A DNA stretch of 64,000 bases, taken from UBA2357 sp046295975 (GTDB taxonomy: Bacteria > Pseudomonadota > Gammaproteobacteria > Burkholderiales > Rhodocyclaceae). Below are positions 24,086 through 31,664 of this stretch, one piece after another (the stretch's first letter is position 1; each line of letters opens with the position of its first letter). The stretch is from assembly GCA_046295975.1 (NCBI GenBank), contig JBKBMG010000027.1, positions 1 through 64,000 of the forward strand. The letters are read 5' to 3'. The translations under genes were made by a program, and so were the position numbers. A model generated the notes under the pieces. The model worked only from the letters and a program-made list of their open reading frames with translations. It was not told the origin of the DNA and ran no database searches.

Positions 24086-25020
24086 GCCCACTCCTCGTTC
24101 CTTGCCAGCGCCTCCTCGAGGCTCGCCGCATCATGTAACGCGCCGCACTCCACATCCTTGGCGATGCGCTTGTTCATGCCTGCCAGAACCTTGCCTGGAC
24201 CGCACTCCAGTATCGCCGACACTCCGGTGCGGGTCATCGCCTCGACCGATTCGATCCAGCGCACCGGCGAGAACGCCTGGCGCACCAGCGCATCGCGGAT
24301 GGCCTCGGGCGACTGCGCCGTGACCACATCGACGTTGTTGAGCACCCCGATCTCCGGTGCGCGCAATTCCAGCCCCGCCAGGCGCTCCGCCAGACGATCG
24401 GCCGCGGGACGCATCAGCGCACAATGAAAGGGGGCGCTGACCGGCAGCAACATGGCACGTTTTGCGCCGCGCACTTTCGCCGCCTCGATGGCGCGCTCGA
24501 CCGCCGCCTTGGCACCTGCAATGACGATCTGGCCGGGTGCGTTCAGATTCGCAGCCTCGACCACCTCGCCCTGCGCGGCCTGCGCACATGCCTCCCCTAC
24601 CACCTCGACGTCGAGCCCGAGCAGCGCCGCCATCGCCCCTTCGCCCGCCGGCACGGCCTCCTGCATTGCCTGCGCGCGAAAACGCACCAGCGGCACGGCG
24701 TCGCGAAAGGCCAGAGCGCCAGCCGCGACCAGCGCCGAGTACTCACCAAGACTATGCCCGGCGACCAGATCGGGCGCCGATCCGCCGGCTGCGCGCCATG
24801 CACGGTAGACAGCAACCCCTGCGGTAAGCATCAGCGGCTGGGTATTGACCGTCAGCGCCAGCCGCTCGGCGGGGCCGTCGGCGACCATCTGCCAGAGATC
24901 CTCGCCGAGCGCCTCGGAGGCTTCGGCGAACGTGTCACGAATGACCGGATTGTCGCCATAGACCGACATCATGCCGACCGACTGCGACCCTTGTCCGGGG
25001 AATACGAAAGCAAAACTCAT
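24082..25020 (-). CDS. fabD: malonyl-CoA--ACP transacylase
   Basis: A 312-residue enzyme loading malonyl groups onto ACP. The nucleophile serine is in VAGHSLGEYSAL (about residue 92), preceded by FVFPGQGSQSVGM at the N-terminus and followed by the histidine in VSAPFHCALM (near 200). ATG at 25020 is chosen because the FPGQGSQ start of the family follows at once; the frame is open 21 codons further upstream. About 60 bp separate it from fabH. Confidence 0.96.
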   Translation of the reverse strand: MSFAFVFPGQGSQSVGMMSVYGDNPVIRDTFAEASEALGEDLWQMVADGPAERLALTVNTQPLMLTAGVAVYRAWRAAGGSAPDLVAGHSLGEYSALVAAGALAFRDAVPLVRFRAQAMQEAVPAGEGAMAALLGLDVEVVGEACAQAAQGEVVEAANLNAPGQIVIAGAKAAVERAIEAAKVRGAKRAMLLPVSAPFHCALMRPAADRLAERLAGLELRAPEIGVLNNVDVVTAQSPEAIRDALVRQAFSPVRWIESVEAMTRTGVSAILECGPGKVLAGMNKRIAKDVECGALHDAASLEEALARNEEWA

Positions 25021-25079
25021 TGTTCCAGAACTCCCAAATCTCGACATACCCGACTGGAAGACGGGCAAGCAACATGTGC

Positions 25080-26045
25080 TCAATACTCGAGCAGCACCGC
25101 GCCCCAGGTGAACCCTCCACCGACGCCCTCGAGAATCACACGCTGGCCGCGACGGATGCGCCCGTCGCGCACCGCCAGATCGAACGCCAGCGGAATCGAA
25201 GCGGCCGAGGTGTTGCCGTGCAGGTCCACCGTCGCCACAACCTTCTCCGACGGCAGTCCGAGCCGCTTGGCGGTCGCATTAAGGATGCGCACGTTGGCCT
25301 GATGCGGAATCAGCCAGTCGACCTGATCGGCGTTGATGCCGGCTCGCGCCATCACTTCGAGCGCCACCTCGCCGAGCACCTTCACGGCAAATTTGAATAC
25401 GGCCTGACCGTCCATGCGCAGGAATGGATCACCGGTCACCTTGCCCGCCGCCACACTGCCGGGCACGCACAGAATGGCGTGATGCGCCCCGTCGGCATGC
25501 AGTGCGGTCTCCAGAATACCCGGGCGCTCGGACGCTTCGAGCACGACTGCGCCCGCACCGTCTCCGAAGAGCACGCAAGTGCCACGGTCATTCCAATCGA
25601 GGATGCGCGAGAAGACTTCTGCGCCCACCACCAGCGCCCGCTTGTGACTGCCTGAACGGATGAACTTCTCCGCCACCGTCAAACCATAGACGAAGCCACT
25701 GCATACTGCCTGCACATCGAAGGCTGCCGCGCCGTTGGTAATCCCCAGCCTGCTCTGCAGCAGCGCCGCCGTGCTCGGGAAAATGCAGTCCGGAGTGGAT
25801 GTCGCGACGATCACCAGATCAATATCGTTGGGCGCGAGCCCGGCCGCTTCAAGCGCCCGCTCGCTCGCGAGCCTCGCCATGTCACTGCACCCCAGGTCCG
25901 GCGGAGCGAAATGACGGTTCCGGATACCCGTGCGATCAACAATCCACGAATCCGAGGTATCGATGCCGCGCGCGACCAGATCGTCGTTACTGACGGGCGC
26001 TCCGGGCAGATAGCTGCCAGTTCCAGCGATGCGGGCAAAACTCAT
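25080..26045 (-). CDS. fabH: 3-oxoacyl-[ACP] synthase III
   Basis: A 321-residue condensing enzyme that starts fatty acid synthesis from acetyl-CoA and malonyl-ACP. Catalytic Cys in FDVQAVCSGFVYGL (about residue 112), His in WLIPHQANVRIL and Asn in DLHGNTSAASIP complete the triad. N-terminus SFARIAGTGSYLPGAPVSN is typical. The ATG overlaps the plsX stop as ATGA, so the two are translationally coupled. Confidence 0.97.
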   Translation of the reverse strand: MSFARIAGTGSYLPGAPVSNDDLVARGIDTSDSWIVDRTGIRNRHFAPPDLGCSDMARLASERALEAAGLAPNDIDLVIVATSTPDCIFPSTAALLQSRLGITNGAAAFDVQAVCSGFVYGLTVAEKFIRSGSHKRALVVGAEVFSRILDWNDRGTCVLFGDGAGAVVLEASERPGILETALHADGAHHAILCVPGSVAAGKVTGDPFLRMDGQAVFKFAVKVLGEVALEVMARAGINADQVDWLIPHQANVRILNATAKRLGLPSEKVVATVDLHGNTSAASIPLAFDLAVRDGRIRRGQRVILEGVGGGFTWGAVLLEY

Positions 26046-27058
26046 GTTGCGGTTTCCTCCATCGCGGCCATGCGGGTCGCGATCCGGTCGATCAAAGCGT
26101 TGGACGCCGCCTCGGCCGCGCGGTAGATGGCCTGCTCGAACGCGAACTCGTCTGCCGAGCCGTGACTCTTCACCACCACCCCCTTCAGCCCCACCAGCGG
26201 CGCGCCATTATAGCGACGCGGATCCACCCGCTTCTTGAAACGGTTGAGCACCGGCAAGGCCACAACCGCCATCAACTTGCTCAACGGTCCGCGTCCGAAC
26301 TCTTGACGCAGCATGGTCGCCAGCATCTGCGCCAGACCTTCCGAGGTCTTCAGCAGCACATTGCCCACAAACCCGTCGCACACGACCACATCCGTCGTGC
26401 CCTTGTAAATGTCGTCGCCCTCGACGTTGCCCTTGAAGTTCAGCCCACTATGGCGAAGCAACTCGGCGGCCTGCTTGACCGCTTCATTGCCCTTGATCTC
26501 TTCTTCGCCGATATTGAGCAAACCGACGGAGGGACGGTCGATATGCTCGATCGCGGCGACCAGCATGGCCCCCATCACCCCGAACTGCAGCAGATGCTCG
26601 GGCGTGCAATCGACGTTGGCGCCAAGATCGAGCACATACGTCTGCCCTTTCTGCGACGGCAGGATGGTCGCGATCGCAGGCCGGTCGATGCCGGGCAGAG
26701 TCTTCAGCACGAAGCGGGAGATGGCCATCAGTGCGCCCGTATTCCCCGCCGACACCGCCGCCTGGGCCGCGCCTTCCTTGACCAGGTCGATGGCGACGCG
26801 CATGGACGAATCCTTCTTGTTGCGCATCGCGTTGGCGGGCGCCTCGTCCATGCCGACCACTTCGGACGCGGCACGAATCGACACCCGTTCGCCGTGGCGC
26901 GCACGCACCGCTGCAGCGACCGGCTCGAGGACGTCCGGCTTTCCGACCAGTATGACCCGGGCCCCCGGGTGGTGACGAAGGAAGTGATCCGCGGCCGGAA
27001 CCGTCACCACGGGCCCATGATCGCCACCCATGCAATCTATCGCAACGGTGACATCCAT
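26042..27058 (-). CDS. plsX: phosphate acyltransferase PlsX
   Basis: A 338-residue enzyme converting acyl-ACP to acyl-phosphate for phospholipid synthesis. Family motifs are VTVAIDCMGGDHGP at the N-terminus, SAGNTGALMA (near residue 103), and NIGEEEIKGN (near 180). A glycine-rich GFVGNVLLKTSEGL lies near 235. It follows rpmF after a terminator hairpin and is coupled to fabH; yceD-rpmF-plsX-fabH is a conserved proteobacterial order linking ribosomal protein and lipid synthesis. Confidence 0.96.
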   Translation of the reverse strand: MDVTVAIDCMGGDHGPVVTVPAADHFLRHHPGARVILVGKPDVLEPVAAAVRARHGERVSIRAASEVVGMDEAPANAMRNKKDSSMRVAIDLVKEGAAQAAVSAGNTGALMAISRFVLKTLPGIDRPAIATILPSQKGQTYVLDLGANVDCTPEHLLQFGVMGAMLVAAIEHIDRPSVGLLNIGEEEIKGNEAVKQAAELLRHSGLNFKGNVEGDDIYKGTTDVVVCDGFVGNVLLKTSEGLAQMLATMLRQEFGRGPLSKLMAVVALPVLNRFKKRVDPRRYNGAPLVGLKGVVVKSHGSADEFAFEQAIYRAAEAASNALIDRIATRMAAMEETAT

Positions 27059-27090
27059 TGGCTACTCGCGTTGTTCATTGAAAGTGGACA

Positions 27091-27127
27091 CAAAAACGGC
27101 GCAAGCGCGGGATGCGCTGCGCCGTTT
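27091..27127 (-). terminator. terminator after rpmF
   Basis: AAACGGCGCA (27094-27103) and TGCGCCGTTT (27118-27127) form a perfect 10-bp stem; on the minus strand the descending arm runs into TTTTTG. It sits 14 bp after the rpmF stop and 33 bp before plsX, so it probably partly uncouples the abundant L32 message from plsX-fab. Confidence 0.7.
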
Positions 27128-27140
27128 CCGGACGGACGGA

Positions 27141-27320
27141 TTACTCGCCCTTGGTCTTCACGACCTTCTTGCCACGGTAAAAGCCGTTGGGGCTGATGTG
27201 GTGACGCAGATGCACCTCGCCCGTGGTGGCCTCTACAGCCAGCGGGGGGTTGGTCAGGAAATCGTGGGCACGATGCATGCCACGCTTGGAAGGGGACTTC
27301 TTGTTTTGTTGAACGGCCAT
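27141..27320 (-). CDS. rpmF: 50S ribosomal protein L32
   Basis: A 59-residue basic ribosomal protein: MAVQQNKKSPSKRGMHRAHD at the start and HHISPNGFYRGKKVVKTKGE at the end are the standard L32 ends. The zinc-binding cysteines of some L32 forms are absent, giving the zinc-independent type. It lies between yceD (33 bp upstream) and plsX. Confidence 0.97.
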   Translation of the reverse strand: MAVQQNKKSPSKRGMHRAHDFLTNPPLAVEATTGEVHLRHHISPNGFYRGKKVVKTKGE

Positions 27321-27353
27321 ATCACACTCCTAGAACAGTATCTTGCCAATCGG

Positions 27354-27848
27354 TCAATCGGGCTTCTTGAGCCCGGACAACACCGAAAAAGGCGATTCCT
27401 TCTCGATTCCGCCCGCGGGCTGCGGGGGGTCACATACTTCATGGCGCGGAACGATGGGAATCGCGAGCAGAATCTCATCCTCGACCAGGGACAGCACATC
27501 CAGGTCTGCCGTGACTTCGATCGCGTCGCGCTCTTCGTCTTCCAACTCGCCTTCGGGGATCTCGCCCTCGCTGCGCACGAGCAGGAGTGCGGACTCCAGA
27601 TCGAACGGCCAGGACATAGGCGTCAGACAGCGCTGACACTGCAAACTCAGCTTTCCGCTTGCGAACACCTTGAGCACCGATCTGCCGTCCGGCCCTACCA
27701 CACCTTCGACCCGGTACTGCACCGCCCCCTCACGCCCGACGAGCTGATCAGCCAGCCGCGCGAGCGCTTCGATCGCGACTTCACCGGCAAGACTTCGCCG
27801 ATCGGCTGCGAACTTGAAGGCGTCAGGTATTACGCATCGTTGCGACAT
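27354..27848 (-). CDS. yceD: DUF177/YceD family protein (23S rRNA accumulation)
   Basis: A 164-residue acidic protein of the YceD/DUF177 family, required in E. coli for normal 23S rRNA accumulation. It has a cysteine pair in SLQCQRCLTPMSWPF (near residue 72) but no clear second pair. The acidic segment EGEIPEGELEDEERDAIE is typical. It leads the yceD-rpmF-plsX-fab operon. The promoter's expected start of transcription lies only about two bases before the ATG, and no Shine-Dalgarno sequence is visible, so the message may be leaderless. Confidence 0.9.
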   Translation of the reverse strand: MSQRCVIPDAFKFAADRRSLAGEVAIEALARLADQLVGREGAVQYRVEGVVGPDGRSVLKVFASGKLSLQCQRCLTPMSWPFDLESALLLVRSEGEIPEGELEDEERDAIEVTADLDVLSLVEDEILLAIPIVPRHEVCDPPQPAGGIEKESPFSVLSGLKKPD

Positions 27849-27857
27849 AAGAGGGGA

Positions 27858-27886
27858 ATGATATTATTTTCGGGCATTTCTGTCAA
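27858..27886 (-). promoter_or_regulatory. sigma-70 promoter of the yceD-rpmF-fab operon
   Basis: On the minus strand a perfect TTGACA (27886-27881) and TATCAT (27863-27858) are 17 bases apart. Transcription should start near 27851, at or just before the yceD ATG (27848). Confidence 0.8.
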
Positions 27887-27970
27887 AATCTCTGTTGCCT
27901 CACCCCCCGGCGAAACACGCCCCACTCCCAGCGAGTCACACCCGCAACGGCTCACTCGAGCCCATCAACC

Positions 27971-28546
27971 ATGAAAGTCATCCTCGCCTCCACCTCAGCC
28001 TACCGACGCAGCCTGCTCGAGCGCCTGCACCTTCCATTCGAGGTCGACCGACCGGAAGCCGACGAAACACCGCTTCCCGGCGAACACCCAGCCGACACCG
28101 CCAATCGCCTCGCGGTCGCCAAGGCACGCGCAGTGGCCGACCGGCACCCGGCGGCACTCGTCATTGGCAGCGACCAGGTTGCTCACCTGGGAGACGAGCA
28201 GTTCGGCAAGCCAGGCAACCGAGCGCGCGCCATTGCCCAGTTGCAACACATGAGCGGCCAGACGGTGGTCTTCCACACCGCGATCGCGCTGATCAACACG
28301 GCGACCGGCTCCATCCGGCAGGACAGCGTCCCTACCCTGGTACGCTTCCGCACACTCACGTGCGACGAAATCGAGCGCTACGTAGACAAGGAGCAACCCT
28401 TCGACTGCGCCGGCAGCGCCAAGTCCGAGGGACTCGGCATCACCTTGCTCGACGCCCTGTCCGGCGACGACCCTACCGCCCTGATCGGCCTGCCACTGAT
28501 CGCCCTGTCGCGCATGCTGCGCGCCGAAGGTGTGGCCTTGCCATGA
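27971..28546 (+). CDS. Maf-like nucleotide pyrophosphatase (YceF type)
   Basis: A 191-residue house-cleaning nucleotide pyrophosphatase. MKVILASTSAYRRSLLERL is the Maf N-terminal signature, EADETPL follows, and the catalytic acidic residue lies in VIGSDQVAHLGDEQFGKPG (about residues 65-83); YVDKEQPFDCAGSAKSEGLG is the C-terminal conserved block. GSDQVA with the DCAGS context is like YceF, which hydrolyses m7GTP, rather than YhdE (dTTP/UTP). Divergent from yceD and overlapping the next gene by 4 bases (ATGA). Confidence 0.92.
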   Translation: MKVILASTSAYRRSLLERLHLPFEVDRPEADETPLPGEHPADTANRLAVAKARAVADRHPAALVIGSDQVAHLGDEQFGKPGNRARAIAQLQHMSGQTVVFHTAIALINTATGSIRQDSVPTLVRFRTLTCDEIERYVDKEQPFDCAGSAKSEGLGITLLDALSGDDPTALIGLPLIALSRMLRAEGVALP

Positions 28547-29274
28547 GCGCCGAAGCCACCCGCCCGACCGGCGCCTTGATCCTGGTTCCGGTCGCTTTGG
28601 GCGACGCGCCGGCATCGCGGTTTCTACCGGCGGACGCGCGCGCCCTGGTGGCACGCCTGCATCACTTCGTGGTGGAGACCCCCAAGACTGCTCGCGCCCA
28701 ACTCCGCCACCTGGAACATCCCTGCCCGCTGGCCGACCTGCAAATCGCTGCGCTGCCACCGGACGCCAGCAGCGCTGCGCTCGACACCCTGCTCGCACCG
28801 GCGCTCACCGGTCACGACGTCGGCCTCATGTCCGACGCCGGCTGCCCGGCGATTGCCGATCCCGGTGCCCGGTTGGTGGCACGCGCCCACGCGCTTGGCA
28901 TCACGGTGCGCCCGTTGGTGGGCCCTTCGTCCATCCTGCTGGCACTCATGGCCTCCGGACTCAATGGCCAGAGCTTTGCCTTCAGCGGCTATCTGCCGGT
29001 ACAGGACGGGCCGCGCGATGCGGCGATCCGCCAGCTCGAAGAGGAGTCCCGACGCCTCTCGCGCACCCAGATCTTCATCGAGACGCCTTACCGCAACGAC
29101 CGTCTGTTCGACGCCCTGATCAGGGTCTGCAAGCCGGCCACGCGACTGTGCGTCGCCCGCGACCTGACGACCGACGAGGAATGGATCGCCACTCGCAGCA
29201 TCGCCGAGTGGCGGAAGCCGCCGCGACCGGAACTCGCCCGCCGGCCGGCGCTCTTTCTCCTGCTGGCGAACTGA
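28543..29274 (+). CDS. RsmI-related SAM-dependent methyltransferase paralogue
   Basis: A 243-residue tetrapyrrole-methylase-fold enzyme. GALILVPVALGD opens the Rossmann-like domain, VGLMSDAGCPAIADPGARLV (split over about residues 88-107) is the equivalent of the RsmI motif with SDAG.P.I.DPG, followed by VGPSSILLALMASGLNGQSFAFSGYLP and IFIETPYRN. These are RsmI features, but the N-terminal loop differs (VPVALGD instead of the usual VATPIGN), as in the short paralogue found next to maf in betaproteobacteria. Target RNA is unknown. It is translationally coupled to maf. Confidence 0.82.
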   Translation: MSAEATRPTGALILVPVALGDAPASRFLPADARALVARLHHFVVETPKTARAQLRHLEHPCPLADLQIAALPPDASSAALDTLLAPALTGHDVGLMSDAGCPAIADPGARLVARAHALGITVRPLVGPSSILLALMASGLNGQSFAFSGYLPVQDGPRDAAIRQLEEESRRLSRTQIFIETPYRNDRLFDALIRVCKPATRLCVARDLTTDEEWIATRSIAEWRKPPRPELARRPALFLLLAN

Positions 29275-29290
29275 TCGCGGCGCACCCGCG

Positions 29291-29653
29291 TCACCCATCA
29301 CCCCCCGACGGCAAGCAGAGATACACGCCCCCGTCATGCTCGACGATTTCGAGGCGATGCAGGCGCGCGCCCTTGCACGGACCCATCGTGCACAGGCCGG
29401 ACCATGCTTCATAGTGCGCACCATGCATCGCACAAACCAGGTAGTGTCCGGTCAGATCAAACAGTCGACCGGGCATCCAGTCGAGCTCGATCGGCACGTG
29501 GGCGCAGCGGTTCAGGTACGCATGAGGCCGGCCGGCATAGCGCACGACGAACGCCGGCTCACCACCACCCGGCCCCGGACACTCGAAGCGCACACACTCT
29601 CCGCCCTCGACCAGCGCGGACGAAGCACAGATCAGGCGCTCGCGGTCAGCCAT
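29291..29653 (-). CDS. Rieske-type [2Fe-2S] protein
   Basis: A 120-residue ferredoxin-like protein with the Rieske cluster motifs C-x-H (NRCAHVPIELDW, near residue 50) and C-x2-H (LVCAMHGAHYEAWSGLC, near residue 73). It lacks a membrane anchor, so it is a soluble electron-transfer or regulatory protein similar to small assimilatory-nitrite-reductase-type subunits. Its start overlaps the end of the HAD phosphatase gene by 22 bases. Substrate or partner cannot be deduced. Confidence 0.85.
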   Translation of the reverse strand: MADRERLICASSALVEGGECVRFECPGPGGGEPAFVVRYAGRPHAYLNRCAHVPIELDWMPGRLFDLTGHYLVCAMHGAHYEAWSGLCTMGPCKGARLHRLEIVEHDGGVYLCLPSGGDG

Positions 29654-30291
29654 GTCGACAAACCCCGCGGCGTGTCGATGATGGCGAGCGGCGCCTCCGC
29701 CTCCAGCGCCGCCCGTGGATGCGCGCCGAAGGACACCGCCACGGCAGCGACCCGAGCATTGCGCGCCATCTGCAGATCATGCGTGGTGTCGCCCACCATC
29801 AGCGTACGCTCGGGCTGCACGCCGAGCTCCTCCATGAGCTCCTCGAGCATTGCCGGATGCGGCTTGGAAAAACACTCGTCGGCACAGCGCGTGGCATGAA
29901 AGAACGGAGTCAGGCCAGTGTTGCCCAACGCACGATCAAGCCCCACCCGGCTCTTGCCCGTGGCCACCGCAAGCATCCTTCCCCGTCTCGCGAGTACCTC
30001 GATCATCTCGAACATGCCCGGAAACAGACCCAGCTCATGGTCGCTTGAAAGGAAGTGGTGGCGGTAGCGCTCGACCATGCGCGGATAGTCATCGGACGAC
30101 AAAGACGGCACCGCATGCCGGAGGGCATCCCCCAGTCCGAGCCCGATCACGTAGCGCGCCTGCGCATCGCTGGGCGGCGGTAGCGCCAGGTCATGACAGG
30201 CAGCGATGATCGCGCGCACGATAGCGCCCGCCGAATCCATCAGCGTGCCGTCCCAGTCGAACACCACCAGTTCGTATTGCCTGGCGGCCAT
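29632..30291 (-). CDS. HAD-superfamily phosphatase (phosphoglycolate phosphatase-like)
   Basis: A 219-residue HAD hydrolase. Motif I YELVVFDWDGTLMDSAG holds the nucleophile DxD (residues 12 and 14 approximately), motif II is AVATGKSRVG, and motifs III/IV are FSKPHPAM and LMVGDTTHDLQMA. Cap domain type C1 as in Gph/PgmB. The ATG at 30291 has a strong AGGAGGTG ribosome site eight bases upstream; the frame is open 10 codons earlier. It follows rluC in the same direction, an order common in this group, suggesting a damaged-metabolite role rather than sugar metabolism. Confidence 0.9.
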   Translation of the reverse strand: MAARQYELVVFDWDGTLMDSAGAIVRAIIAACHDLALPPPSDAQARYVIGLGLGDALRHAVPSLSSDDYPRMVERYRHHFLSSDHELGLFPGMFEMIEVLARRGRMLAVATGKSRVGLDRALGNTGLTPFFHATRCADECFSKPHPAMLEELMEELGVQPERTLMVGDTTHDLQMARNARVAAVAVSFGAHPRAALEAEAPLAIIDTPRGLSTWLTASA

Positions 30292-30317
30292 GCCTGCCAC
30301 CTCCTCGCCTGTACCGC

Positions 30318-31280
30318 TCACTCGTCACTCCCCCCTTCCCTGTCGTCGAGTCCATCAATATATGTGCGCAACTCCTCGGGCAATGGCGACTCCAGCTCGA
30401 TCCGCTCGCCGGTGAGCGGATGCTCGAAGCCGAGTCGGGCCGCATGCAGAAACATGCGCTTGAGCCCCTCGCCCTGGAGGAGCTTGTTCAATGCGAAGTC
30501 GCCGTACTTGTCATCTCCGCACAACGGAAAGCCAAGATGCGCGAGATGCACACGAATCTGATGGGTACGGCCAGTGCGCAGTTCCACCTCGAGCAACGTA
30601 AACCGGCGCCACCCCCTGACGCGGCGCACAACGCTGTGGGATGGCTTGCCTTCAGGGCTGACCTTGACCCGCCGTTCGCCATCGGGCAACAAGTACTTGA
30701 ACAACGGCTGCCGGATGTGCTGAACGGGATTGCGCCACACACCGGAAACCAGTGTGAGATAGCGCTTTTCCATCCGCCCCTCGCGCATCATGTCGTGCAG
30801 CACTTTCAACGCCGAGCGTTTCTTGGCAACGATTAGCAGCCCCGACGTCTCACGATCTATCCGGTGCGCAAGTTCCAGCATGCGAGCTTCCGGCCGCTGC
30901 GCGCGCAACTGCTCGATCACGCCGAAGCTCACGCCGCTGCCTCCGTGCACCGCCTTGCCGGCCGGCTTGTCGACCACCAGCAGTGCGTCGTCCTCGTAGA
31001 CCACCGGCAAGGCCCTCCCGGCCGGCGCCTTCGCGCCAGACGCGGGCTCCGCGACGCGAATCGGCGGAATGCGCACCTCGTCGCCCAGGCGCAACTTGTA
31101 CGTCTGGCTCACCCGACCGCCGTTCACCCGCACCTCGCCGCTGCGCAGGATGCGGTACACGTGGCTCTTGGGCACCCCCTTGCACACCCGCATCAGATAG
31201 TTGTCGATGCGCTGGCCTTCGGCCGCCTCGTCGATCACTTCGCGGCGAACCGCAATTGCTTTGCCTTGCGCGGGGATCAT
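30318..31280 (-). CDS. rluC: 23S rRNA pseudouridine synthase RluC
   Basis: A 320-residue RluA-family enzyme, predicted to modify positions 955, 2504 and 2580 of 23S rRNA. An S4 domain (residues about 15-75, RIDNYLMRVCKGVPKSHVYRILRSGEVRVNG) precedes the catalytic domain with HRIDRETSGLLIVAK (catalytic Asp, near residue 145) and GRTHQIRVHLAHLGFPLCGD. ATG at 31280 is chosen; the frame continues upstream without similarity. Divergent from rne, an arrangement conserved in E. coli and many proteobacteria. Confidence 0.95.
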   Translation of the reverse strand: MIPAQGKAIAVRREVIDEAAEGQRIDNYLMRVCKGVPKSHVYRILRSGEVRVNGGRVSQTYKLRLGDEVRIPPIRVAEPASGAKAPAGRALPVVYEDDALLVVDKPAGKAVHGGSGVSFGVIEQLRAQRPEARMLELAHRIDRETSGLLIVAKKRSALKVLHDMMREGRMEKRYLTLVSGVWRNPVQHIRQPLFKYLLPDGERRVKVSPEGKPSHSVVRRVRGWRRFTLLEVELRTGRTHQIRVHLAHLGFPLCGDDKYGDFALNKLLQGEGLKRMFLHAARLGFEHPLTGERIELESPLPEELRTYIDGLDDREGGSDE

Positions 31281-31664
31281 GAAATATACTCTGTGACGGC
31301 CGATCCGGTTGCGATCCCATCCACTCACGCCACAAGGCGGAGCAAGGAGAAGGACATCGAGCCCACAAGCGAGCTCCCGGATCACCAAAACGTGCTCTCG
31401 GTGCCTGGAAAGGCAGCGATGGTAACGCCAATACAAACTTCGATCCAATGAATCGATTTTAGACGCGCAGCACACATGCAGGATCAAGCGTTCCGGCCCC
31501 GGGTGACCCCCAGTGCGGGAATGCATGAAATGGACCAGCCGACCCATCAAAGCCCGTAACTACCGGATGAAAGAAGCTTTACAAGACCGCTCCTGAATTC
31601 GTTAAGCGCGATGGTGCGCGCCGTTCGTCCTGCCCGTGTGTGTCAGCGCGGGAGAACGACATAA
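31281..31664. other. rluC-rne divergent region (rne 5' leader)
   Basis: About 380 bases without a gene. It must hold the divergent promoters of rluC and rne. A TATATT hexamer lies close before the rluC ATG on the minus strand, and a short inverted repeat TCGAT-N7-ATCGA lies at 31440-31456. In E. coli this leader carries structures through which RNase E autoregulates its message; I cannot identify equivalent hairpins with certainty. The rne ATG has GGGAG about ten bases upstream. Confidence 0.55.
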
